Shown here: positions 43,797-55,900 of the stretch, in pieces
How the letters are laid out: every line of letters begins with the position of its first letter
Position numbering within the stretch: the first letter of the stretch is position 1
Assembly: GCA_034508935.3 (NCBI GenBank)
Contig: CM067444.1
Span: forward strand, 31,169,091-31,233,090
DNA length: 64,000 nucleotides
Origin: Berghia stephanieae
Taxonomy: Eukaryota; Mollusca; Gastropoda; Nudibranchia; Aeolidiidae
Reading direction: 5' to 3'
The notes under the pieces: model-generated
What the model was told of the DNA's origin: nothing
Seen by the model: only the letters and a program-made list of their open reading frames with translations
The model's database searches: none
Position numbers and translations under genes: made by a program

Positions 43797-45557
43797 GTGT
43801 CCAATGACAGATGATGAGCAGGGTTTAAATCAGCACAGCATAATCTCCATTCCTGTGTAGCTCTTGAATTTGAATTATGCCTCTATCATAAATGATTTTC
43901 AACTATTAAAAAAATTCCAGTTGTTTATATGACGCCTGTTTTTACTCAAACCTTTCATAATGTATTGGATAGACCTGTAAATTCTCAGTCAATTAACTGA
44001 AATCAGTCAATTCGTCAAATTCAAATATTTTTAAAAAGGGAAGAAAGAAATGAATAAAGAAAGAATTCATGAATCGTAGTCGATTGACTGTAAAGTTAAC
44101 TAGGAATGTTCCACAGCCCCACGCATAGCTCATGGGCCGCTTATATTAACGATGGATATATATTGCCAAGGCTAAGCGACGCTTTTTAGAATTGCCGTGA
44201 ATGAACACACCCCAGTGTATTTTCACACAGCCTTCGTGAAATTATTTTTTCACTTTCGAAACCTGTCGTAGCCAATTTTAACTGAGCCGCCGAGCGATAA
44301 ATTTCACTGTTTCGTCTAAGCCAAAATTGACCACATTTACTTGAAGGACAGGAAAAGTATGAGAAAGAAAAATTCGAAACACCGGAAGTTCGTTATGTAG
44401 ACACCTTCAAATCGAAAGTTAAATGATTGCTACAAGCACATCTCGATTACCTCATGTTGTAAACAAACTGGTTGACCGTTTCTAAGTTTCTTCACTGATT
44501 GGGTACCTAATTACAAGGAACAATGGTAAGTAGCCTAATTAATTCCCTCGCAATTTAGTTTTCTGCCATTGCTTTGCTCAAGTGAGCTTGCTGTTTACCT
44601 TTCATTTTGATTCTTTGGATTTTACCGCTACGACGAATTACGAAGAGTTTCAGTTTCAGTCAATTTTTATAGAGCTCATTTACAGGTCTAATTGGAGATT
44701 TGCATAGAATAGGATGTTAGCCTCGATATACTTTTATTATTCAAGACCGTATTGATACTTTCACTATTTGTTACAAATATTATTTTAATTAAAAATAAAA
44801 TTAAATCCACATCTTTGATTGGAAGGTATTCAATCAGAAAATCAATTGCTTATATAGATTAAACATGACAATGATTATTTCCCTTTAATGATTTACGAAA
44901 TATAAATTTAATCCCTTTAAAAAGTCATCTTCATTTGATTTTTACTTTTTATTTTTCAAGCAAGCTTTTGTAACGGTTTAGGTTCAAGAAAAATAAGTAT
45001 ACTCCATTTTTAGGTGTGTTTATCTTGTCAAAGTAAAGAAGTAGGAATTCTCTAATATTTAGAGGTGCATTTTACTATAACTACGATTATTGTGTACTAC
45101 TTAAAGACCATTATGTTGCATGAAAGAAAATCGCCTACTTTTTAGCCGAACTCACCTATTTTTTAAACCCAAAACGGTTGGCAGTTATGCATTTCTAACC
45201 ATCCTAAGTTATTTCATTTATTTTACAATTGTGCTTCTTGTGTATTGGTTCTATTCTTATCAAAGTTGAGGCAGTTGAATTCTTTCTTTATATTGTCTGT
45301 TCTGAAATCTTGATCTCATTGTGGAAAGTGTCATTGTAACGATTCAAATGTGCTGGTACTAAACCCGATAATTTAGCAACATTTGGACTAGCCTCTGTTA
45401 TCTCAAACTTGTTAGTGTTAGTAATAGTAATTAAAAAGGCTGGCTTTTATATGTTGTGATTCGATGAAAGGGGGGGGGGGGGGGGCACACGTCGTCCCCT
45501 CATCCCCGGCCAAATGAGCGTTCCTTATTTTATTTTTGAAAAGTTGGCAGCTATGTG
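43563..45557. mobile_element. Possible TIR element with CATAGCTGCCAAC ends
   Basis: The left end CATAGCTGCCAACCGTTCCG (43563) has two inverse partners: AACGGTTGGCAGTTATG (45175-45191) and GTTGGCAGCTATG (45543-45555). Either a 1.6-kb element or a 2.0-kb element with a nested end is possible. The interior includes a TTA microsatellite (43735-43796) and no recognised transposase. The 20-bp agreement and flanks are imperfect. Confidence 0.4.
45470..45487. repeat. Poly-G run
   Basis: About 15 G. Confidence 0.95.
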
Positions 45558-45584
45558 ATATGTTAATAGGACCCACACATTATA

Positions 45585-46439
45585 CAGTAGAACATGAAAG
45601 TAACGTACTCAGAAATAGCGAGTAAAATCTAAATCCCCGTTTTTTCCCCTTATTTGAGTCAATAAAATTAGCATGAAAGTAGCGAGTATGAAAAAGAGGT
45701 CAACTCGGAAATAACGAGCATTTCCTGCCCCAGCCTAGGACTGCGAACGAAGTAAAGCAAAACAAGAGACGGGCGATTTAAATAATTTTAACCTAGCCTC
45801 TTTTCTTTTCTTATTTTTCGCTACGAGTAATATTACATAGTAGCCTACTCTGTAGTAGTACATAATAGGCGAAACAAATTTGGGTGGGGGTTGGGTGTGC
45901 GTGTGTGTGTATTGGGGGAGGGGGTCAATTATTCACCCAATGTGGTGCCACTCGACGCGCGAGGTAAGCACTGGCAGCCAACATATCAACATGTCTCACT
46001 TTGCAGCATCAGTCAGCGAGTAGCATTTGTTAACAAACAACACGATCAGCGAGAGAGGGGAGCGTGGAACCATTATTTCAGTGGGACAGTGATTGAGTGA
46101 TGCGCTTGCTTACCTCATCAAACATGCCTAGTGCATACAAACACTTGCCGCACTCACACACACACACACACACGTACTTCTATGTTCTTGTTTTTTCTAA
46201 TCATGATTTTACTTGGAATATAAAAAAAAACAAGCATTCTGCCACTTCTGGGAAGAAATTGAAATTGGGGCGACGGCTTTTACTCGAATTACACACTCGA
46301 GGGGAATAACCAGAAATATTATAACCTTTTCTTACACCGGCCGAGTGACCTTTCCTGGCAACTCGGGAATAGCGAGAACTCGGAAATAGCGAGTAATCAG
46401 GAGTGGACCCGTCAAACTCGCTATTTCCGAGTTCTACTG
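45585..46439. mobile_element. Pogo/Tigger-like non-autonomous DNA transposon
   Basis: Inverted ends: left CAGTAGAACATGAAAGTAAC then CAGAAATAGCGAG; right, on the minus strand, CAGTAGAACTCGGAAATAGC-GAG. Flanked by TA on both sides (45583-45584, 46440-46441), the target duplication of the Tc1/mariner/pogo superfamily; CAGT(G/A)GAAC starts are typical of Tigger/pogo. 855 bp; no transposase frame. Open frames of 60-90 codons inside are not family-like. Confidence 0.7.
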
Positions 46440-46524
46440 TATAAAGCCTGATTTTAATACTTTTGATCTGTTTAGTCACGTTGTCATAAGATTATGAAAT
46501 TAAATCCAAAGACTGTATTGACAT

Positions 46525-46602
46525 TTTGGGTTTTTTTTTTTTTTTTGTTTAACCTTTAAACCTTTCAACTCCTTTCTCTCCCCCCCCCCCCCCCCCCTCT
46601 CT

Positions 46603-46680
<78 letters not shown>

Positions 46681-46692
46681 ATCTCTTTTTTT
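46525..46692. repeat. Poly-T, poly-C and CT microsatellites
   Basis: T run near 46530-46545, C run near 46580-46596, CT repeat to 46681. Confidence 0.95.
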
Positions 46693-46994
46693 TTTTAATG
46701 TCTAGTCAGACGCCTGTTAGAGATTTGTATTTATCCATCTTTTTTTATTTTCAGCTATCTTTACATTTATAGGAATACCTACATGATGCATGATCACGGA
46801 TGGGCCGTGAAGAGGATAACAAGAGATCTTGTTAATTGGATGTAATGCTTTATATTGTTGTATTCTAATCATTTTTATGCAAATCTCCCAGCAATTTTTA
46901 AAGATAGTGTTCGTTTTTGAGCTTCTGTACTTGCATTGAGCTTGTATTTTGTTGTTTTTTACGGTTTCCTTTATTTGCATTTATTTATTTATTG

Positions 46995-47172
46995 GCTTAC
47001 AGTAGAGAAAACTGGTTAAACTGTAAATGGAGAGAAAAATGGTTAAATTGTAAACTGTAAACGGAGAGAAACATGGCTAAACTGTAAATATGGAGAAAAC
47101 TGGTTAAACTGTAAATGGATAGAAAAATGGTGAAACTGTAAATGGAGAGAAATGTGGTTGAACTGTAAATGG
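46995..47172. repeat. 27-bp minisatellite, about 6.5 units
   Basis: Unit GAGAGAAAAATGGTTAAACT-GTAAATG with point changes. A 62-codon minus-strand frame (SIYSL repeats) arises because 27 is a multiple of three. Confidence 0.9.
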
Positions 47173-47174
47173 CC

Positions 47175-47760
47175 AAAGCAAACAAAAAAAAAAAAAGGAA
47201 GAAAAGGATAAGAAAGTCAGTGAACTAAAAACAGTTTGAAAAGTTTTTCGTGCCAACCTTTTCTCTTAGTTATTTTTAATAAACTATCGATAATCTTGAA
47301 GGGATAAGGCTTCATACGTAACCAAGAGAAAAAAATGCTTCTATCAGAAAACCATTGTGAAGTGTAGTGGCACTGTAATAAAATAATAAATTTTCATGTT
47401 AATGAGCAATTTGTTTGATTTTCTTCGCGCATGTTTATTTGTTCAGCCTACCTCAAGTGTCGAAACCGAAGTACTGTGACATAGAGTAATTTTGGCCACC
47501 CATTGTAACTGTGGCTATCTTATTTTTTTTAATATTTTTTTCAAGGCCTTTACTTAAATTTGGTTCGTAAATTTATTTTTGAACAGTTTTATAATTTTAA
47601 AGCATTTTGTTAGAAATATATTTGTGGCCATTATTACCTCATGTTACAGCACTGAACTTGGCCCCTTCAATTTTGGTTTAACCTTTTTTTAAGATTAAAA
47701 ATAAACTGTAAATGAATATATTTTTTAATTGAGTTGTGAAATCTCAAATTCTGACTTGTT
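47175..47760. other. AT-rich sequence, nothing recognised
   Basis: No supported feature on either strand. Confidence 0.45.
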
Positions 47761-47764
47761 TTGA

Positions 47765-48770
47765 TAGGGCCTTCTGACCTCTTGTGGTGGGTAGAGAGGT
47801 CACATGCTGTGTCTTCTATCTCTCATTGCGGTTTTCCCTTTCCATATAGCTCTCTTGTCTTTGTTGTGGATTGAGATTCTCTTTTTTTCTTTTCCTGTTC
47901 CTGGCAGGGATCCTTATCTAGAATGGAGACACTCAAGTACATATTTACTTTTTTTAAGGGATGATATTTTTTTTCTTTGTAAATCATCTCTCCGTAATGT
48001 AAAATTATAGTTGATTTATATTGTAATTTGCTAAAATTTGAGTTTATCCTTCATGCTGGGTGGGGTTCCAGACCTCCCATGGTGGGCAACAGGTACTTGC
48101 TGTGTCTTCCATACCCCTATATCTGTTTTCCAATTTCTATCTTCTTTGTCTTGGAATGAGATTACTTAGTTTTGTTTCTGACCCTGGCCAGAGTTCTTGG
48201 CTTGGAGGGAAACAGTCATATGTATAGTTGTGGTTTAGGGAGATGATCTTTTTTTTCCTTGTAAGTCATCTCTCTGTAATGTACTGTTGTTATTTTTTAT
48301 TTTTAACATATGATTTGTAAATAATTGAGTGTATTCCTCTTAGTGGGAACTTGTGCTGGTGTCTGAATGAGACTTTTAGGTGATCTCAAACTAAATTCAT
48401 TACCAGTATGCTCTTGGAATCTACATCTGTTCCCTATTTAAATCATTCCCCTTTGTCTTACTTTTTCCTAATATGACCTAAATGTGTTGCAAGTGCTGGA
48501 AAACCCTTAAAAACAAAATATATCCTTCATGGTGGGAACCCCTCCTTGATCCAGGATGGGCCTTGCAGGAATGTTTTAAATAGGTACATTGTTGGATTGC
48601 TTGTGGAATCCTCTGTTCTCTTTTTAAACATGAGCCTCCTTTGTCTTACTTTTTCTATTGTGCTTTTAACTTCAGATCTACAACTATTCTTTTATGATCT
48701 TCTTTTTTACTGACACTGAAATGACCTAAAAGTGTTTCAAGCGCTTTAAAAACTCTGAACACCTGAAGCA
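47765..48770 (+). mobile_element. SINE family E, successive copies
   Basis: Partial copy at 47765-48045, a near-complete copy at 48055-48515 and a partial at 48530-48765. Shared words in order: GGGTGGGGTTCCAGACCTCC, TTGTCTTGGAATGAGATTAC, GGGAGATGATCTTTTTTTTC, TGTAAGTCATCTCTCTGTAA, ATTCCTCTTAGTGGGAACTT, TGATCTCAAACTAA, and the tail GACCTAAATGTGTTGCAAGT-GCTGGAAAACCCTTAAAAAC. Confidence 0.65.
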
Positions 48771-48779
48771 GGCTATATG

Positions 48780-49255
48780 AATTAGATGCAAAGCAGAATG
48801 AGAGAGTGAATGAGATATCTCCTTATTGGTAGATAGCTGTTTGGCTGACCCCATATTTATTTATATTCCAAATGTTCTCAACTTTAAATAAGATATATGT
48901 TTTTAATGCCTTGTTGGAAACTATGTAAATAAACTATGATTATGACATGTATTCAGGTTTTTGTTTTCATGAGTGTGGGGTGTGTAACGTGTATATGTTC
49001 CACTATACTATTATTAATTATATTTTATATTACTATCAATATGAACAAAAATGAAATTCCATTTCTTTGGGCAGTAAAGTTCTATTATTATGAATAGGGG
49101 TTGTATGAGCAGCAAATCATGCTCAGTGAAGGAGTAAAAGAAAATATAGAGTGAATGTGAGGGCTTATATAAAAAAAGCTTCAGTCAGGAGGACTAGACT
49201 AACTATATAAACACGTTGGCCTTAATGTATTCAAGACAGATATGAACTTGTCTGA
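48780..49255. other. AT-rich sequence, nothing recognised
   Basis: No supported feature. Confidence 0.4.
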
Positions 49256-49259
49256 AGTA

Positions 49260-49660
49260 GTAGTTATTCAGAGCCATTAGGCTTGTGGAGACTGGAGTTT
49301 ATCTTGGTTTCTATAGTGTAAAAGGGACTATAGCAATTGCTTGCTATCTTTTGGATAGAACACTATCACAAAGTACTTTCCATCAGATCTAACAGGCCCA
49401 GCTACCCATTCACTGTTGGGAGTATCCTGGGGCGGATCAGAAAAAAAATCCCAACTGCACCCGGAATCGATCTTGGTTCCTTTGCATGTGAAGCGAGTGC
49501 TCTACCAACTGAACCATCGGGACCCCCTTGTCTATAGTACTGAATGCAATTTTTGAGCCCAAGTGATTTCTTATTTCTGTAGTGTTAAAAGGACAATAAA
49601 GATTATTTGCTAGAATGCTAGTATTTTGCAGGGTACTTTCCACCAGATCTAAAGCACTTG
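49260..49660 (-). mobile_element. SINE family B (tRNA-Val-like), one full and one partial copy
   Basis: Minus strand from 49530: GATGGTTCAGTTGGTAGAGC-ACTCGCTTCACATGCAAAGG, GATCGATTCCGGGTGCAGTT, body GATCTGATGGAAAGTACTTT-GTGATAG and end GAGCCTAATGGCTCT-like. A second body-only copy lies at 49555-49660 (GATCTGGTGGAAAGTACCCT). Confidence 0.75.
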
Positions 49661-49689
49661 GGTGCCTAATGTAAAGTGTCTTTCACCTA

Positions 49690-49975
49690 TTTGCTCTTGT
49701 CGTATGACACTTGCTTTTATATCAGAAGGTCCTGGGTTCAAGCCTGGCTCGGCGCATAATTGAGTCCTTGAGGCTCTTTACTGTCACTGTCATTCTCTCA
49801 CCATACTCGGGTATAAAGTGAGTACCTGGCCATTAACGGCTTTGTCTCTGTTGGAAAAAATTATAATATCACCTAACGTGTTAGGTGTCGGTGTTGGCCA
49901 GGGACCCTTCGTAATGTGATTCGAGCAAGTTTAGTGGATACTGTCCTGTATAGACACTCAAGTCTTTCCTAAGGG
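49690..49975 (+). mobile_element. SINE family A
   Basis: Head GTCGTATGACACTTGCTTTT, B box GGGTTCAAGCCTGGC, GAGTCCTTGAGGCTCTTTAC, GTACCTGGCCATTAACGGCT, tail GAGCAAGTTTAGTGGATACT. Confidence 0.75.
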
Positions 49976-50037
49976 CATACATTAAGTGCCTGGTTGATGG
50001 CTTGAAACCAAGGACCTAAAATTGGTCATTTGAGAAC

Positions 50038-50320
50038 CAGGACTGGGGATCCCAAGTTGATAGAGCAATCACTTCACTTGCAAAAGGACCAAGATCGATT
50101 GCAGGTGAAGTCGAGATTTTTGTCTGATGCCACCCCCCACCCCCACCCTCCTTATCCTCCTAGCAGTGAATGGGTAGATTGTTCAGTTAGATCTGATGGA
50201 AAGTACTTTGTGATAGTCTTGCTTCTTATACAAAGGGTAACAATCTACTGCTATTGTCCATTTTACACTATAGAGACAAGGATAAAACTGCCATGGGCCT
50301 AATGACCCAAAGGACTCTTT
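50038..50320 (+). mobile_element. SINE family B
   Basis: GATCCCAAGTTGATAGAGCA-ATCACTTCACTTGCAAAAGG, GATCGATTGCAGGTGAAGTC, body GATCTGATGGAAAGTACTTT-GTGATAG and end GGCCTAATGACCCAAAGGAC. Confidence 0.7.
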
Positions 50321-50574
50321 TGCGTGTGTGTGTGTGTGGAGAAAGAGTGAGTTCAAGACTGTACTAAACACCTCAGCACCTCACCCCGGTGGATTAATAT
50401 TTGGTGAACATGATATGCCTTTAGTTCCCATTGGACACAAGGAAGTTAACTTTTTTGTATTGACTATCTTTTATCTGTTTTGTTTTTTTTTACTTTCTCT
50501 CTTACCCAAGCCCTTCTTAGGGTCTTTTGTTCTGTTTCTTTTTATGCTGCTGTTTGTTTGCTTTTTTTTTGTTT

Positions 50575-50596
50575 TTGAGGTGGGGGGGGGGGGGTT
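50575..50596. repeat. Poly-G run
   Basis: About 13 G after GAGGT. Confidence 0.9.
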
Positions 50597-50701
50597 GTGT
50601 GTTGGAAGATGATACATATTCCTTGTCTTGTAAATCATCACTTCGTGGTATATTTTATTGTAATTGATAACCATGGATTGTTTGAGTGTTTATCTCTTAT
50701 G

Positions 50702-51322
50702 CAGCGATGTGGTCTCATGGTATGACATTAGGCTTCTGACCCTGTTTTGAGTTCAGCTGTGGGTGACGCAAATTTGAGTCCATACTGTGTCTTCTATTCC
50801 CTATAAGTCTATCTGTTTCTGAGTTGCTTTCTGTCTTTGTCTTGGAATGAGATATTTGGTTTTGTCCTGTCCATGGCTGGGAGGGAAACAGTCTAATGCA
50901 TAGTTATTGTTTTGGGAGATGATATTTTTTCCCCTTCTAAATCATCTCCCTGTTATGTATTCTGCCGTTTTATTAAAGAACATAGTATGTGCTTTTAGGT
51001 TCACATTGCATATACTGTGCTTTTAAAAATAACGGCAGTATTGTTATATTTGTTATTTTGAACGTATAATGTAAGCATTTGAGTGTATTCCTCTTAGTTT
51101 GATATTGTGCTTGTGTCTGGATGAGACTTATAGGTTATCTCAAGTTAAGTACATTGATGGAATGCTCTTGGAATCTACATCTGATCCTTATTTGTTGCCA
51201 GTTCCCTTTGTTTAACCTTTACTCAGGAACTTTAATTGTAATTCTAGAATTTGACATATCCTATTTTCTTCCTTTTTAGGCGCTGATATAAACCTGAATG
51301 TGTCGCAAGTGCCTTAAAATAA
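50702..51322 (+). mobile_element. SINE family E, longest copy with tRNA-like head
   Basis: Head GCGATGTGGTCTCATGGTAT-GACATTAGGC (A-box-like) and GAGTTCAGCTGTGG (degraded B box). It is followed by the family E body (TTGTCTTGGAATGAGATATT, GGGAGATGATATTTTTT) and the tail GGCGCTGATATAAACCTGAA-TGTGTCGCAAGTGCCTTAAAA. About 620 bp, unusually long for a SINE. The tail GCGC...GCAAGCGC can form a hairpin. Confidence 0.65.
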
Positions 51323-51559
51323 AAATTGAAATCAGCAAATAAAGCCATTGACTGTCTTGTCTGTGTTGGAGAAACTGTTCAACATTTAAGTGTTGCTAGT
51401 CGCTTTGGATCCATTATAAAGCACTTTTTACACATAAAGTGAATATTGATATATTTAAAGCTCAATGGAGTTCGAGCTTAACTTATATATTTTGAGGGGT
51501 AAAAAGAGACTGCATTGGGGAATCTTCAAACACTTCAAAAAGATAAATAAATTTTTAAA

Positions 51560-51652
51560 TTCCTTATTCTGATCCTTTAGTTATCCACTCAATATTCATA
51601 ATTTAGTTCATACCAATAAAATACCGATTTTTTGTTGCAATGGGTCACACAG
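51560..51652. mobile_element. MITE family F right-end fragment
   Basis: TAGTTCATACCAATAAAATA-CCGATTTTTTGTTGCAATGG-GTCACAC resembles the family F right terminus. Confidence 0.5.
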
Positions 51653-51674
51653 TGGTTTAGCAATTGTACTTATT

Positions 51675-51872
51675 GAGAAATTGGGGAGCGGGCACCGGTG
51701 TAAGATAAAGATCTGAACAAGTGTGTCTGAAACTGTACCAGTCAGATGGTCTGAGTCAAATTTGATCCCCAGTCGGGGAAGACTAATTTCTTGGGACTTT
51801 TTTTTTTCTTGTATTTTTCTTCCTTGTTTCGCTTGGCACTGTTTCATACACACTTGTCCACAACTTGAACTT
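51675..51872. mobile_element. Two SINE family C pieces in inverse orientation
   Basis: Minus-strand tail at 51685-51737 (GGGCACCGGTGTAAGATAAA-GATCTGAACAAGTGTG), then a plus-strand head and tail (CAGTCAGATGGTCTGAG, TTGATCCCCAGTCGGGG, TTGGCACTGTTTCATACACA-CTTGTCCA). Confidence 0.6.
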
Positions 51873-52084
51873 ACAAATTGAAAGAGAGATTTGTCCCATG
51901 AAGCACAATGAGTTTAGTGAGCATGATAAGGCAGTTGGAGACTACTGAAATATTATGCTAAATAGAGGTCCATAGTTCTTCTCTTTTAAAGCAATAATCT
52001 GGTAATCGACATAAACCTTTTTTATTTTCTTTTCTTTTTTTTTAAATTATATTTTCTTTTACTCTTTTATGCAAGATTACAATC

Positions 52085-52350
52085 ATATAACAAGTACACT
52101 TGTGACTCATGTCCTCAACCTGGTATTATATTGGTGTGAACCAGATATCAAAAAGTAAATTTAACCGTAAAATGATCAGAAATATGGGTTTTTTACCTTT
52201 AAGCTTGTTAAAAATTTATATTTTATTATCTTAATAAAACATAAAATAAATAATGTCACGAGTCCCATATTCTGACTTTAAATTCAAATTTTACCCTCAA
52301 AACCGTCCCTGAAACAATAGAGGTTTTTTTTGAGACAGTGGGTCCTGTGT
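52085..52350. mobile_element. MITE family F, decayed copy
   Basis: CTTGTGACTCATGTCCTCAA-CCTGGTATTATATTGG at the left and TTTTTTTTGAGACAGTGGGT-CCTGTG at the right preserve the outline of the family ends; the interior is diverged. Confidence 0.4.
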
Positions 52351-52931
52351 TGATGATCATAAATTATGGCTAGTTTGAGAATTCCATCATAACCAATGTG
52401 TTCATCGATCATAACCATTATTTCTGTTTTCCAAAATAACAAATGAATTACTCGTGTTAAACTTTAAAGCATGTTAATTTTATTCACATAATTTGATATA
52501 TCACAAAGTAAAATATAAATAGTTAACTAAAAGTATGCATAAATTGGACAAAGTCTCAAAATAAAATAACAGTCTTAGGTAACCAGCAATTGTGGTATTC
52601 ATAAAAAGGTTTAAAGTTTGTTCGACCCTGAACATATTTTTGATATATGATTTTCCTGAAATTCCATTTTTGAATTTCAATACCTGTGAGGAAAAAAAAA
52701 ATAGAAAGAAAAGATAACTTGTTTTTTTTTTTTTTTTATCTTCAACTTCAGTGGAAAGGCTGATTTTTACTCAAAAATGAGTTATGAGGGGTTGCAATAT
52801 AAAGCTACAGTACATTCCAATATTTGAAATAACTTTTCACATTTTGGTGATAACTAATACCACCTTTAGCCCCGTTCCCTTTCCCAACTCCCTTGCAGAA
52901 ATATTCCTATATATGTATATGTGTGTATTGC

Positions 52932-55900
52932 CTATGAAAGGAGAGCCTTCCTAACGTATTCTTTTTTCTCTGGTGTTAGTGAAAGAGGAAACTCAATGTC
53001 GAATTCTAAGATGAGATCTCCCTTATCACAGGGGGAGACAACCAAAGGCATGCCTTCGCCAGGGACGACTTTCTTGTAGCCAGGTCTGAAATAAATGGAA
53101 ACAGATGTTTATAGTGGGGGAAAAGCTGAATCTGAATATATTTTCTCAAAATCCATTTGAATTTTAACAAAAAAAGCTGTATGTTAATACATGTTATAAT
53201 ATGGTTTACAGGGGAGGGGATGAGGTAATGAGCCATCAAAATTATATAAGACATTAGAACACTCTATTATATACTTACATACATATAAACTTCAATTTGT
53301 CATATGCTTCAACATAAAATTCGATTGACAAAAAGTTATTCTCGTTAACCAGGGGTTTGGTCGTTTAGCAAATATGATGTTCCATCTCTCATGAATCAAG
53401 AAGATTGATACACGTGTTTACCATGAGCCTGTTTTGATCAGCTAGCCGACATTTCAGTATTACAGTACAGTGTGAGGAAAAGGAGAAGAAAAAGAAACAA
53501 AAAGGGTATATTATTGTGTTTAACTTCAATGGTTCATGTTTGGCAATAACAACAAATTCAGGTCTCAGAATATTATTATGAGGATTAAAAATCTTCAATT
53601 ATCATTGTTAAATGAGTTGAGGGGAAAAGTGTCTCAGATCGATATAATATTTGAATTACAAAGCACCATAGTAAGATATACTTTTATACTTTTTTTTTTT
53701 AATTGACAAAACTTACTGTACGATGTCATTGATTGGAATGTGTAAGATTCTTTCATCAAGTGTATGAATGTCGACAGTACAACCGGTTAGAGCTCTCCCT
53801 AAAGGCACCTTGGCTGTGTGTATCAAATCATGGCCTTCGCGTCTGAATCGGGGATGAGCTTTGTCTTTTACAATGAAGATGATGTCAGCTGTGGATGATA
53901 TGACAAAATAATATAGATTTATACTTGTAATGTCAGTGACCAAGTAATCTTCAATTTTGCCTTGAAAGAAAGTCAAATGATGTTGTGCATGGTCAGTGAT
54001 TGGCTGAGTGAAAATGATTGTAAAAGCCAGGCCCTGGTGTGCGTGTCTGCCCATAGTTATTGCAAATTACACATGTTATCTAATTTGACTCCGATTTAGA
54101 TGACTACTTGTTATATCTGTGGCAAATATTATAAACGCGTTGGTCAACCAAAAAACCAATGCATAGAAGGTGACATACTTTATGAAATGAAAAGTTGGTT
54201 TCATATCACTTGCAGGGGTTATGAATAATTGTCGAGAGCACTGACCAGAGTGAAGCCATGAAAATGCCCCCAAAAATGTTCATGTCATAAAGAAATTTTG
54301 GAAAATAAGTAAGAGGCCAAAACATCAAAATTAATTCAATATTGGTTCATCTGACAAAGATATGAAAATATCTTCTCATTCAAAATAAGTAAGCGTTGTC
54401 TGCTATGTAAAACAAAAATCGTATTTTTAAGTAATATAAGTGAATCAGAAAAACAAAAGCTTGATCAAATAACTATATTTTTAATACCTCTTTGGTTTGG
54501 AAGAAATATCCCGATTTTACTGTAGCATAATAGCAACAATATTACGAGGTGTCGCTATTTTACCTCATGATTCTGGTTTACTAAAAACAGATTTTGATGT
54601 GTAATGATATCCTGCCCACAATGATAATTCTAAGTATCAAATCATTAAATTTGAGAACCAATCATTGTAAAAAAAACATTTTCATAAGAAATGTTATAGC
54701 TAGGGTATAATAATAATAATAATATTTTTGAACTCCTGCGTTTGAAATTACGAACTCGTTCCCAAACAATGTGCAACCTTGAGAGCACACCAGGGAAACA
54801 AGTTCAAAATTTCAAATAATCAAGAATAATTTATTTTAACACGTTACACGCTTAAAATAGAGACCAGTATGGAACTTTAAGAACTCATTATTATAAAATA
54901 AATCTCTTCATTTTTAACATTGCAATTACCAACCTGGAACATTATTAGGTCCTTGATCTCCCTCTTGAGGGAAAGTGATCTTTGTGCCTGGCTTCCAGCC
55001 CTTTTTCACAGTGATCGTCAAGATCTTGTCACGGATGCTTGATGTGTGACCATCTTCATTCATTACCTAAGGAGAAAACAATCCACAACTGAATGCTTTG
55101 AAAAATCAAAATTTAAAAAGTAATGGTTTGAATAGATAAATAAATAAAAAATTTAAAAATTAATAATAATAAAAATTTCATCCAAGTTTGTAAATTAGAT
55201 TCAAAATTTCAAAATCAATATTCTTATAAATCAGTCTTAAACAAATTTTTTGCTTTCATTGTTGTGCTTATTAAAATAACGGATAGGGTTCATATGCTTT
55301 CTTACTCTTCTTGATATTTTCATTTTCTTGGTACATCCATGGAAAACTTCCTCCAGGCTGAGGTACAGATCTCTTTCAATTGGCAGATCCTGCTTTTTGG
55401 CTCCTCTTCCAGTCAACCCACCAAAACCCATGCTCAAATCACCATCGACACGGTCATGGAATTCTGTGGAAAAGAGGGCAACATGTTACTTTAACAAAAT
55501 ATCAGATATGAAGTGCAATAAACCTTATTGACTATGTAAATTTAATGAATGGCGAAACATATCTTTGGAAATTCTGTCTGTGACTCTCTCTCTCATACGC
55601 AAGGCATTAGTTCTATTTCCTCAATTTAAAGATAATGTCGGAACAAAGTGAAAGTTATAAAAGAACAATGTGGAAAAAAATAAACAACCAAAAACAAGAT
55701 AAGTTAATCGGAGGGCTGATTTAAGAAAGATGGAAACAGTCATTGTTTTCGGAAAAACAAGGTTGATGACACCTGAGCCATTTTCAGAAACCAATTCTGT
55801 TTTTGTTTTGTTTTTTCACCCTCTGCAGTTGTGAATAAATTTTCCCAAAGCGCCCTGGTACAATGTTTCTCATACGCCTTTCCTTACCTTGGAACGGATT

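Noticed and set aside
49337-50302. Frames with apparent ACEASALPTE-like similarity to each other
   Set aside because: They are translations of the SINE B family, repeated at 63.6-63.8 kb.
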